Assembly: GCA_022829145.1 (NCBI GenBank)
Contig: CM040764.1
Location: 9,506,049-9,570,048, forward strand
DNA: 64,000 nucleotides
Reading direction: 5' to 3'
From: Albula goreensis
Lineage: Eukaryota > Chordata > Actinopteri > Albuliformes > Albulidae
In this document: positions 51,602-64,000 of the stretch, one piece after another
How the letters are laid out: every line of letters begins with the position of its first letter
Position numbering within the stretch: position 1 is the stretch's first letter
Notes under the pieces: model-generated
Databases searched by the model: none
What the model saw: the letters and a program-made list of their open reading frames with translations, nothing else
Told to the model about the DNA's origin: nothing
Translations under genes and position numbers: made by a program

Positions 51602-52970
51602 GCAGGACCTGAAGTTTTTGCGCGCGCACCTTACAGGCCAGGAAGTCACTGGTAAACTGGCGCACGTCCCTGGAATGTGACATATGGCATCCCTGAGTTC
51701 TAAGCAGCACCCACTCCAACGATATTAATTGGGACCCAAGAAAAGCAAAAAAAAAAGTCGTTTAAACCGGGCATTTAAGCAGGCAATAAAGTCTTCCATT
51801 AACATTATACAAGTCAGTGACCGACTTACAGGCGTTGACTTGATCATTTTTTAGTTTTTGGGATTATTGATCATTTTATCTTTACGGATATGTGGGAATC
51901 ACACTTTAAAGTGCTTACTTGTAGTGTTCTGTTCTGTTCAGACATTCTTTGGGTCTAATAATTCCCGGCTTGAAGGCAAGGCGTACGTTTGGCACTTATT
52001 CTCTGTTCGTTTTCAGTGAAATATCCCCGAAATCATCCTAATTTAAAGGATAGATCATCAATGTTTCATTTTTGCCGCACAGAATTGTATAGATTTGTCT
52101 TTCTGTGTATTTTGTTTAAATATTTAATTATCGAAATAATATATTTTGTAGATGTAAGAACAACCAAAATAAATAGAATTTAAATTGAGCTATGTAGCTG
52201 AAGTCAACTAATGTCTCTCTTGTTTTATGTCTGTCTGACTGAAATTATTTTATTAAAGCACAATTTACTTACACCTTGTAGAAGGTTGATAATGGATATT
52301 ATTATTAGTACTAGTGGTAGTAGTAGTAGGAGTAGTAGTAATAATAATAATAATACCATTGTTGTTACTAGAGTTATTGAGTAATGTGTAGGCTGGGTTT
52401 TTAATTACTAGAAATCTTTCCTCCCAATAATATTGTAAAAGCAGCATTCATATTAATTAGATTCATTCTTACTGTAATTATGTAATTACACAACAAAAGA
52501 GCTTTTATTGACAAATACCATACATTCCTTCAGTCTTTAATGTTGCACTTTTCATTTTCTGTATAGTAGGCCTATAATCTTATGAAGCCTACTTCTCGTT
52601 ATTAGAATGTGTGTGTGCGTGCATGTGTTATTCATATGTGCTGTTTGCAAAATATGAATGTGTCAGAAGAATTAAACTTAGTTCGAGCCAACGCTTGAAA
52701 ATATTTGTGTATATCTTGTAGATGGAAACGCATGAAGGACTGCAGAAACATATTCAGAGACACTTGTTTTTATTGTTAATTTGTAAATGTTTTATTTCGG
52801 AAAATGGAAGAGTTGATCAAATATGAAAATTACAAAATGAAGATATTCTGTAGTGGTTCTTGATAAAATATATTTTATAATCCCAGTGCGACATGGTAGC
52901 TTTATATGTCTCGTTATTAAAAATGTGTACTGTGTTACCAAATAATTTCTCCCTACAAACAACACAAGCA

Positions 52971-52971
<1 letters not shown>

Positions 52972-53038
<67 letters not shown>

Positions 53039-53054
53039 CATTATTATTATTATT
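52972..53054. repeat. (TTA)n microsatellite
   Basis: About 83 bp of TTA units with one TCA interruption near 53039. The poly-Ile and poly-Asn open frames are artefacts. Confidence 0.96.
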
Positions 53055-53056
53055 AA

Positions 53057-53360
53057 ATGAATTGTGAAAACCCAAATCTCTAGGGAATTTCTGGGTGAAA
53101 TGATCTTTTACAGGCTGCGTATATCCCAGATGTTGTCCAACTCCACCACACGAACTGTGCCAACGGTACAACAACAGTGTCCGTGTGGGTTAATGTTCCT
53201 CCATCGATCCACATTGCCAGTGCTATCGGAAATGCATTACTGGAGCCAACAGCGAATGCGTCAACTACGTACAGCAAGGCGGCTAGCGAACCTTATATTG
53301 GCTTATCCTAGCCGCTAAGGTGATGGATGTTCATCTACTCTCGGCCCTAATTCACCCGGG
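53057..53360 (-). other. Unidentified block with an (AAT)n tail
   Basis: On the minus strand a roughly 300-bp, CpG-containing, non-AT-rich block leads directly into the (AAT)n array at 52972-53054, the layout of a retroposon with a simple-repeat tail. The 65-codon minus-strand frame inside it (53080-53277) matches nothing I recognise, and no target duplication was found. It could instead be ordinary unique sequence beside a microsatellite. Confidence 0.25.
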
Positions 53361-56300
53361 TTTTCACCATTTTACACGTACTTCTATGTGACTTTGCATG
53401 CAGATTCATCGCATGAAGGTGTCGAGGTGGACCATTTAAAGAACATTGTCCCCGTTGAAATGGGGCGAAACTGCAAACTAGTTGATAAACCTCTTAGTTT
53501 TTTTTTTTGCTACATTTTGAATCAGAGCTGGGCATTTAACGGCCAAATGCTGGATGCAGTAATATAAACTTTTAAGAGTTTGCCATTACGGCCTCATTAA
53601 CTAATTGTTCCTACATTGAGGTATTTTAGATCTGGGATTTTCCTTCCGTTGAAAAGGCGATTGTTTAAAATTACCGTGGAATCAATGTAGGTATTCAACA
53701 CAAGTGCCAGTACGGTTCCACCGTAGCTCCATTGAGTGCTATTCATTGGCATGCTGAGTCTGTAGAGTTATCACCTACAAATTATGAATAAAAGTTCCCT
53801 ATTTAAATTGGTGCTATTATTTCAGCAGTCGTCATTTTGTGATGCAGTTTGCAAATTCCAAATACAATGCTAAAACAAGTCCGCAGTATGAGCCTACATC
53901 CCATGAAAAGTCAGCATAATGTACGGCTGATTACGACAACTTAACTTCTCACAAAACAAAGCATTTGTTTGTCAAATTGTCTCAGTTTTTATGTATGAAG
54001 AGCTCTCCATGTTGGATGGACTCACTCAGAATAACTATTTATGCGAGTGTATTCTGCTGCCGGAATTTAGTTGTCATGTCATCTGACAATTTTTATGGCG
54101 CTTCATTATTATTACTTATGCAACACAGTCCCGTCTTTTTGAATCAACAAGCCCTGTTCGCTGGTAAGGTCACATCTAGAACTCTGCTTTCTTCGAAAGG
54201 AGATATGGCCGGGTACTAAAATGGATTGTTGTTTATTGTGGAGTACAAGTTTGTGCTTGCTTTCATTGTCTGAATTATATTCATTTCTGATTGATTCTAC
54301 CTTTCATTGTAGTTTGCTTGTGCAGCTTTCCAGAAAAAGCCATGAGACGATTATACTTAAGACTAGCTAGCAGTCACTTTTTGTTGACAATGGTAGTTAA
54401 TTCTCAAAGCAATGTAATGTTTTAACATTATTGACAAATTTAACATTTGACATTATTTAGCTCTCAAAGTTCATTGACAAATGTGAATCGGATTCTGGTT
54501 GCACATATACTTAAAGCGATTTTTCAGTGTTTAAATTGAGCGATTCTGACATTTTAAAAAGAATGCGTGTGTGAGCCATTGTGAATTCTGGGTTCTTCCA
54601 AAGCAAAGGCTACCCACACCTGTGACTCAGGTACGTTGTGCCCATATTTTTTTACACATGTTTTGGTAGGCCTTTTTATATCATAAGCTTTTCTCATGAG
54701 TGGAAATTATTTTGGGCCTAAATGACAGCATTTCCGATCACTGGCCATCGTCAAATTAGGAAAATATTTTCTCACATTAACCGCATTTTGTTCAAAATAT
54801 AAATAAGACTTTTACCCTGATGGACGTTGTCTAATTTTGAGTACCGAATTTGTGTTGCTCCTCCGAAATTTAATAAGTGATTTAGTTTGTAAGCAAATAA
54901 TATTCGTAACATCATATGAAGGCCTAAAAATACAAGACAAAGTTGTACACGAGAAACAACCAGACTTGATTATCTGAAATCTTTTTAAATGTTTTTTTCA
55001 GCACTGAGCAGCCTCAATTGATCATTTAATGGAAGCTGTTTCTGTTGTGAAGGTAACAGATCCTATGCAGTATTTAAGTAGTTAAGAAGTATTTGGAATG
55101 TAAATATAATTTTTAATATAAAAACATTTTTTATATTATGCAGATCTATTTGCTTTTGGCAGTATTTTGATCTACAGTTTTCACATACAGGCTAAGTTCA
55201 GTACTGGGTGTAAATACGGAATATATCATATTTAATTTCTCACATTACATCACTCTGTTTCTTGGAATTAAATGGAAATAATTTTGTATGTATAACTAAT
55301 TTTGTATGATCCCTTAGTGGTCAGTTTTGTGTGTGTTTCTGGGGCCCATCTAGTCTGTTTTGTTGTGAAATTGAATCGGGCAATTCAGATACTCAAGCTT
55401 GTCCTTTTTCATCGTGTTTCCAAAATATAACTGTTCATTGTTTTGTTTTTAATAAAATGTACAGTCACACAGACTGTTCATTCTTATATCTGTTCCAGGC
55501 CTTCATCCCATATAAGGCCTGAAACATTTTAAACCCCCTGTATGTTCTTTGAGTTGGCCTATAGACTTTTTCTGCCCACACAGTGAGTGTATTACATTTT
55601 GCTCAGTGCTCATACATGTCTGTCTCCCACAATAATGCAGGAACTCTGTTTTATCATTACATGTTTGAGAGGTTTTTGTTTTGATTGGCCTGCAAATATA
55701 AATTTCTGTAAATATAAATCACTCCCTTGGAAAATATTGCAGTCTTCCATTCCATTTAAAATTGCCCTGCCATACCTGGTAAGTTACCCCTCTAGCTCCA
55801 CACTGATGCCGACCCAGGTGATGATATGAAAGGACATGGACACAAAACCAGCAATAATATTTTTCACCATCACCATGGCAACAAATGGTCTTGTATTTGG
55901 CTATGGGCCATTGGACATGATGGGTGTTACTGAGTTTTTTGGCAAACGTCTGGCTCCTGATTGGATCTAATGAGTATGGTGTTTTTGCTCAGGTTATATA
56001 ATCAGTCTGCAATAAATAGTGTTGGCTTTTAAAAAAAAAACCATAATGGGCTTTGATCTGTAGATCTGTGTGAGCCCACTTTTGCTTCTGGTCATCAGCT
56101 TCTCAGCCCAGCTGCATGAAGTAGGATTTTTATACCTGTGCCAGTGAATAAATTCTGATTGAGCACATTTTGCTGTGATAGACATTTAACACTTGGTCCC
56201 CTCTGGGCACATATTGGCATAATTTTTGTTGTCCAGCCATGCTGTGATTCCCCTCAGTCGCACAGTGACTAGCTAGCCTTTGCTATTTTTCAGACTGCAG

Positions 56301-56556
56301 AAGGATTTGGAGTCAACATATATTCAGTTCACAAATCCTGCAGGTGCCTGCAAGGCCAGAGGGGTCACCAGAGGGTGATGAATTTAACTGGCTTACCCAC
56401 CTGTTTCACCACAGCAAGGCTGAGCCAATGGAGACGTACGTTTTCTGGCCTGTGCCTTCTGAAGTTCCACATCCAATTTTAAATGTAAACGCCGACCAAA
56501 CAACCATTACCTGGAAATGCCATCTGATAATTGTGTTTTGTATAGTTGCACTTATT

Positions 56557-56604
56557 GAGTAATATCTGATTGATTGGTTGATTGATTAATTGATTGATTA
56601 ATTG
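56557..56604. repeat. (TGAT)n-type degenerate microsatellite
   Basis: TGATTGATTGGTTGATTGAT-like repeats with TTAA interruptions. By chance the unit reproduces the Onecut core ATTGATT several times. Confidence 0.8.
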
Positions 56605-57702
56605 CTTTTGGGTGATCAAGCCTTGCAGAATCATTAGGTCTTGAATTAGCCCCTGATTTGTCGTCTCCTTCATCTGGCTTGAGACATGATGTGGTTCTGT
56701 GCTCTGTGCTCTTATTTTTCTGACAAACATTTCATATTTGGAAAATCCTTTTTATGCAATCTGAGTACTCCTTTGAGAGAACAGACTTTTGAGAGATGCA
56801 CTGTCAGTTGCAGTGGAAGTTTCACAGAAGTCTGGCGCATCTTCTCTTACACAATACTCTGAATAATTCATAAAAACAACCCAATTTTCCCTAATATGCC
56901 CCCCTCACTCATGCAGTCGTGTGCACTTTCATGCATGCTTAGTAATTCATACACAGACTTTCTCTCCCTCACACTGGCTAACACACTTCAACACGCTTTC
57001 TCTCTCACTTTCGCTATGAGCGCTCGTGTATAAATACCATTCTGATATGTTTGTAATGAATATTTGTGAAGAATTTTAAGTAAGCGGACATTTTCGCAAT
57101 TTTTTCCTTCCCTTGCTCCAGAACGCCTTTCCTGTTCAAAGTAACTCTTAGGATTTTCACGGTCAGCGACATCGTCAGTGTTCCCACATCAATCCTAATG
57201 TATTCTAAAGTATATTTACTTGAAAGAGTATATTGGCAAAAGTTAAGTACCCGTGTTTAGTGTTGTCCCATTGATCAAAGCTGAACGGTATATCAGCCGA
57301 ACATAACGGCGCTCGTGAAAGTGCAGAGGAGCGGACAGGAGTCGTTTGATCAGCAAATGTTAAGTGAGTGAGTGGATTTTTCTGAATCTTAATTGCGTGC
57401 TGGCTTCATATCGCAAATCCAGGCAGCATTTCTGTTGGAAAGAAACTGATCAAATGCTTTGCATCCTACCCACGTACGAATCAAGAAACACTATGGAGAG
57501 AATACTCACGGGTGGTAATGTTGAATCTGTCCCTGTGTGATGCCCGTTGAACATCACTTCTGCTTCTGTCTGTCTATCCTCTGAAATATAATTAGGCTGT
57601 TTATTTGTGTCAGTGCGTGCAACTTGTAGCTTGGTTTCAGTTTTCAGTTGGGAAATTTGCGGAGTTTTGTGTCTTTTGTGAGTGTGTTGCTCAAATGTAA
57701 AC

Positions 57703-57813
<111 letters not shown>

Positions 57814-59149
57814 CAGTAGGACTAGACTGTTTGTTTTCAGCATAAACTGTTCAGTATAGAATCCGGACACTTGTACGTCGGTGTATCCCATTGATCACGC
57901 CGTCGGCTCAAAGCAGACATGAGCTCTTTCTGCCCGTCAGTCTCCCGGGTCATTTTGAAGGAAATCAATTGCCGATTGACCTCGGTCCGTTTGATTTCGA
58001 CGAAAAAAAAAAAAACAACGAACGTTTTCCCAAGGGAGTCATGGTGAGAATTTTTGAGTCAAACGGCCCCTTCATTCAGCTTTGACCAATTTGGCACAGA
58101 ATTGTCAGTTTATTGTTGTGTGTCTTCCATACTTAGAGAACCATGAGTCAAACTACAGACCCCTTTTACTGTTTGTATCTCTGACAACTATAACCAAAGA
58201 TAGTCACCAATTTTAGCCTAAATATTTATCTAGACTGTGTTATATGTTAAAACTAAAAATAATTCTGTTCAAATGGTTCCTGCCCTCTAATTGGTTTAAT
58301 TAATTTACTTATTCATCCGCAGTTACTTAATTTGTTCTCTCACTGTCACACTCATCCTTTCTCTCCTACTTTGTCACTTCACCTCCCACAAATTCGTAAT
58401 GCTGTTAGTCCAGCGTAGGGGCACTCAGACCGGGACCCTGTATCATTCCTGACCAATGTAGTGACCTCTCTGCATAAAGTTCTGTCCATCTGTCCATTAC
58501 TGGACCTAAAACCCCATGACCGGTCTACTGACTGCAGTGAGCTGATCTCCCTGAACACTGATTCACCTCTTTGTACTGTCTAAATCTGTGGAGATACTTA
58601 TACTCTGTTTCTTTACCAGAGTTTGCTTTTGAATACTGGGCTCTAATTTATAGAAAAATTTAATTATATATTGTTTGCATGAGGAAATATTCGGACGTAA
58701 AAACATCCTACTGAACTTCTTTGTCGAAATGTTCTGATCAGGGTCGAATCGCCGCCCCATCTTTATTTTCTGAGTCGGAAATGCGTTAGTGAAATGGTGG
58801 ACAAGTCTTGTACATGTGTGTGTATATATCCTTCTTTCATTTTTCCACTATATCATCACAAGCAGTACATGGTGATCTATACTGCTTTCCTCCTATCGAT
58901 TAGTGAAGTCATTGATTGAGTAGAATTGGCTTCAGAAAGCATCTGAAATGCTCGCGCGCGCGCACATACCCACATACAAATATATCATTGTATTTATGGT
59001 ATACATTTAACATTTATCATACCCATGGTTGTACTTGCACGAAGAATGATAGAAACAGAAATGTCAAAACGTATAGTAATAATAATATTATAATAATATG
59101 CATTGAAGCAATATTGATGATATTTAAAATATTGAAACTATTATTATTG

Positions 59150-59179
59150 TTATTGTTGTTGTTGTTGTTGTTGTTGTTA
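59150..59179. repeat. (GTT)n microsatellite
   Basis: About eight GTT units preceded by ATT units. Simple repeat. Confidence 0.85.
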
Positions 59180-62100
59180 ATAATAATGAGTGGATTTGTT
59201 GTTAATTAATTTCCACTTCTTATATTTACGTTAAACGAGACCAGATTCATTTTCGCATTTGGAAAATGTCTCCTTATTCATCGATTCAAGAAATACAAGC
59301 ACTGATAATTTTTTATCTAAAATTCCTTAATCAAAATCTAATGTATGTCCCCTTTTGATAAACAACTTACAGTGTTCTCACAAATATCGGATTAAAGTAG
59401 TCAATTTTGAATTTATTTATACAGCATATTTCACAGAGATTTGGTGAGCTTCCAGCAGGTTTTAAAAATATTTTAAATAGTAATGGTTAATTATAATTGA
59501 ACTATTTATAAAATATATTTGAAATTCCCACACCATTAATGTAAGCCACAATCTCAATACATTTGTGAATGATAGGCTATAGTATTTTTAGGGTAATTAT
59601 GACTTCACTAAAGCTGTCAGAACAGGAAATAAAAACTGGCTCTGCCTGAGGATAAGAGTAAGGGGAGAAATTGTCCATCACCTCAATGCTACTTTTCCTA
59701 TAAGTCGATGCCATCGGGAATCAATATTGTATTTTGTTGAGCCAACTGTTAGTGGCGATAATCTGCATTTTTTAAATGGGCCTGCAATTAAATAATTACC
59801 TATTGTGCTCGATTGAACCAAGGGCAGACTAAGTGAAAATACTTTTAAAATACTTTCAGTTACATATCAAATTTTAACTGCCTAAATCATTCAGAAAGTA
59901 AAACAGTATACAATGTGATATACCGGACACCGAAATCTTAAAATAGCGGTCAGGTAATATTTATTTGGATTAATTGCAGTCTGCATGGACTAGATATGTT
60001 TTATAGAGGCTTGTGATTTCGGAAATGTATTTGAACATAGGCTGTACAATAGACTAATACTTAAAATATTTTCCCTTATTAGTTATATGCGGCTTTTTCA
60101 TAGGAGGAATTTATGGTTTAATAATTTTGCTGTAAATGTTATATGTCTTTATACGTGTTGAAGACTTACCAGCGTCTGTATTACAGAAATCACTGCTTTA
60201 CGTGCTTTACTGCTTTACTGCAATACGATTTGTAAAACCAGTAACTGAACAATTCAGATCATGAGAAACACAAACACACACATACACACACGAGGGTGTG
60301 TGACATAGCAGTCTCACAATTTTAGCGGTTAGGCCATACATTCATTATGAACTTTTTTATTAAATGGTCCAGATTTCTTATGTAAAATATATGACAGACA
60401 CTTTATATTTGGAAGTTTCTTAAACGTAAATTTAATTTTGCACGAGCACTTGCGATTGTGGTTATTGCTAAAGCAGCAGTTCAAATGTCGTTTATATTTG
60501 CTGTTTTATTTTTTTATTTGTTGTACTTTATGAAAGTTTCCAAATATCACCTAAACATGACTTATTCATATTTTTTTTTTTTTTTTAAATATTTTTGTGA
60601 TATGTACTATAACATTGAACCAGACCACTTTGTAGTATAGAGTCGTGAAAGTTTGCAATTGCATAATACCCAGTTTCAGAAGTGAAGTGCAGTGAACGTA
60701 TTCAGTAACTGAGGCACTCGGGGAAACATCATCTTACTCTTGAGGAAAACTCATAACCCACTTACACCCCTCACTTGAAAAAGTGTGCGCGCTTCAGAAA
60801 GAGGAGGCAGGCGTCCCACGCGCCACGTTCCAAATGCTCGGTGGATATTCATCATTTAATATGGTTGATGATACTGCAGCTCTTCCCTCGAGCGGAAATA
60901 TTTATTTCCAGGTAACAGGTGAGAATACTGGTTCAATTCAATTCAAATATCCCACCACAGCAAATAACCTTCCTGGTGTCGGTGTCAATACAAGTAGAAA
61001 GTCATTAGTGCAATTAAGTTCCTCATCTGAAAATTCAGAAAATAAATAATTGAGATATATAAAGATATATAAATATTGCTATATGAAAAAGAGAACAAAA
61101 GATGGTTTAAGGAAATTCAAGCGTCCATGCGTAGTTTCTGCCTAAACTTGAATACCTTTTGTGTCGTAAGATGAGTCATATCATATCAGACAACTTGTTA
61201 TTTGGATTATTTTCCAGATTTTGGTCGCATAATTAGGTGGAGCAATCAAAGTCTTTAAACAGCAGTGAGATCCATATACTTCTGGCCTGTTGGCAAAAAA
61301 GGAGATATGCACTGTCGCAGGGCATTGTTATGATTATATTTTTGTTTTTTCCTTATGACATTTCATCATTCTCACAGGTCTGTTTTTTAAAAGACATAGG
61401 CAAGGGGGGATTAAAGTAATCCTGGGTTGGAATTTAACGGTGTACATGTGCACCTCTTAGGATTCTGACGTAGCACAATGCCAGTCTATTCGACTGTCTT
61501 GTGCGTTGTCTCGTGGAGTGACGTTATTTCATCTTGGTCTATGCAACAGTTTCCGCATTGCAGTAAGCTTGGGATTTTAATGATTTACTTACAATCTTTT
61601 TTTTTTCGTTTTGTAGAGGGGCGGAATGTTTTTAGAAGAGTGTTCGGAGTAATAGCTGCAGTAAGAGTATATTATGTAATCAGAGTCACGTGATATGAAT
61701 TCTCTTAACGACTGCTTCACTTGTCCAGCGTTGTCCAACATATTTCGTCCAAAAAATCACACTTTTAAATTGGGTACCACAAATACTAAATGTTGCATTT
61801 GATTCACGATAATGCAGCCAAACCCACAGAACAGGTGGGGTCTCCAGGAAAATACAGACGTTGCAAATGAAGAAGGTGATATAATTGTCATCTGTATGTG
61901 CACCATATTTGAGTTTTGTTGCGAGTGTGTCGCAAGGTCGTCCGACTTTGCTCTTTACAGAGCGCAAAAGGAGAAAACGCCCAATGTTCTGATACTGTTC
62001 TTCCCTCCCTCAGCTCTTCCTCCGCCAACCAATCACATATTTACCAAAGTCTGAAGAGATTAAAGTGACCATTTGATTGGGCTTTATAAACCTAAATCTA

Positions 62101-63651
62101 TGACAGGCTCAACTGTGTTGCTGTATTAACGGTGGGAATTACACTTGCCATGTATAATCTCAACTTTCCTGTGTGTCTGGTTGCATACATTTTGAATATA
62201 TTAATCTGAATTAATTTAATCTCTTCAAGGGCATATTCTGGGTTTTTTTGTATATTTTATTGAATATTAAAAGAATCTTCGCACTTTTTTTCTTAAAGTA
62301 TCTTTAAAAATGAAAAGAACCCATTCCAAAGAACATGTTTGTGCGTATTCAATAAAATATATTTTTACAAGTACCACCTCTCTTGGTACATTTGGTGCCG
62401 ATTTTCTTAGTGTGGAATACACTATGCCCTTAAAAAGACTGGAGTTCATTGTGATTGATTTTCATTTGCCTGAAGAGAGTAGGTCCGTTTAAGCGTTTTA
62501 TGTCCGTCTTTCAATTCTTTCCGTCTCTATTCATACTTAATTAGCGCACTCGTGCACCCTAATCTTTGAAAAGTAGTAATTTATTAATTCAAGCTATACA
62601 CAGCATGAATGTATCCAAAGTTAGGTGGAAAATATTTATTTATGAATTACAGCAATTTTATTTTAAAAAGAATTTCCCTCGTTGAAAAATAATCAGGCGC
62701 AAAGCGGACAAGTGGCAGCGCTTGGTAACAGCTTGTGGTAATAGTCACACGTGGGAGAGGTACCCTATGTCAGCCATGCAAAGTCTTTACCAGCCCCAAG
62801 CACTGGATAAAATTGACTGCTATTTGAAATGGTGAATGTATCACATTATCACATGCTAATTAGTAAAACACTCTGGGTTTCACAAGTTTCCAACATTAAA
62901 ATTAATCAAATCAAAAGTTCGATCAAATCGCATTCTCTTCATGCAACTTCATGCAAAAACAACTGAGGTGTTATTTCTCTATATTTTTGTTTTCAGTCTA
63001 GGAATAAATACATTCATAAAGATTTAGGAATAAATCGATCAACCGAACGCTTGCTGCAGTGTGTGGATGTTAAGGCGTTCCTGCTTGAATAGTGGCCACC
63101 TCTCCTCTTGTTTCAGTCAGGAAGACCGTCTTGCTGATTCGCTGCTGCGTCGATTTCTCTTAATGTTAATTGATGTTGTAAAAACACACTATTTCTCGCC
63201 TTGATGATTTTGCCCCGGGACGTCTCCAAAGGGCAATCCAAAGTAAGACATGGTCTATGGAGCCGCTATATTTAGACGTCTTTTGTCAAAACATTGTAAA
63301 AATGTCCAAAAACCACCTGTATTTCGGTTGAATAATGCAATTTAAAACACTAAAGAAACAGTTGAGTTTAGACAGGTTTTGGAGCACAGCGAAAATAAGT
63401 CACAGCTTACTTGTATTTTAACAGAAAGGTATGACCACTAAAAATTCTCAATGGATATACCCACGAAGTAGAATAAAAACATTTTTCCTCTGACGTTTGT
63501 GTCTCATTCGCTGTCTCTATATGACACACACATACACTCATGCACACACTTTCTGTCTGTCTCGCTCTGTTTCCCTCACACAAACGCACACACATTTTCT
63601 GTCTCTTTCCCTTGTCCCCCTCTCTCTCGTTCTCACATAAGCTCACACACA

Positions 63652-63653
<2 letters not shown>

Positions 63654-63699
<46 letters not shown>

Positions 63700-63718
63700 C
63701 CCTCTCTCCCCCTCTCTC
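63654..63718. repeat. (CT)n microsatellite
   Basis: CT array with a TATC interruption and CCCC steps at the right end. Confidence 0.93.
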
Positions 63719-64000
63719 CAGTGTCAGAAGGTTATCTGGCTGTGACTCGGAGTAATGCGCCCCGCCAAATCGTCTTAATTTAATCTCCACATTCTCATCT
63801 CTGAACAGACCCTGCGCTCAGGAGGACCCAGACTGACATATTCCGTTAACAGGCGGTTCTTTAAATAAAAAATGAAATAAACATGTTATATAAAACATGT
63901 GTGTCGTAAGTTAGTGGTGGTATTCAGCAGGTATCAGGTTCAAACTTTACATGCCCAAATGATGCAGTGCCCTTTGGTTCCAAAGCATTGAATCTGTTGA

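Noticed and set aside
53080..53277. 65-codon minus-strand frame as a coding exon
   Set aside because: No known domain and no supporting splice context. Reported only as part of an unidentified block.
63407..63790. 127-codon minus-strand Arg/Glu-rich frame
   Set aside because: Created by the CT/GA microsatellite.

Overview
This is vertebrate genomic DNA, most likely from a ray-finned fish. The coding density is very low, coding exons are split by canonical splice signals, long CA/TG, GA and TTA microsatellites are frequent, and there is a decayed Tc1-like transposon of a type common in fish genomes. I cannot name the species from the sequence alone.

Two genes are firmly supported, both on the minus strand and both transcription factors. 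The first, at 8537-9292, is a single-coding-exon bZIP gene of the NFIL3/E4BP4 family: a short (251 aa) NFIL3-like paralogue. The second is a two-exon onecut3 gene. Exon 1 (47515-48553) carries the amino-terminal activation region and the CUT domain. Exon 2 (22298-22590) carries the homeodomain and the family C-terminus. They are separated by one intron of about 24.9 kb, and the joined protein is 443 aa.

Layout: 1-8536 is intergenic sequence downstream of the bZIP gene and holds an ~860 bp hexamer/24-mer minisatellite (4891-5750). 9293-22297 lies between the bZIP gene and the last onecut3 exon, so it should contain the bZIP promoter and the onecut3 3' UTR. 22591-47514 is the onecut3 intron, with a nested transposon (an inserted SINE-like unit inside a Tc1-like remnant, about 28970-30340), several long microsatellites, and several non-repetitive blocks with CpGs and homeodomain/Onecut-type motifs that look like regulatory elements. 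47500-49050 is a CpG-rich region over exon 1 and the promoter. 49050-64000 is upstream sequence with no supported gene; its most notable element is a dense cluster of Onecut-type sites next to a full CRE palindrome at 51531-51601.

Nothing here looks like a novel multi-gene system. The items most worth checking are possible Onecut autoregulatory elements, the nested transposon with a near-perfect hairpin, and the homogenised 24-bp higher-order minisatellite.
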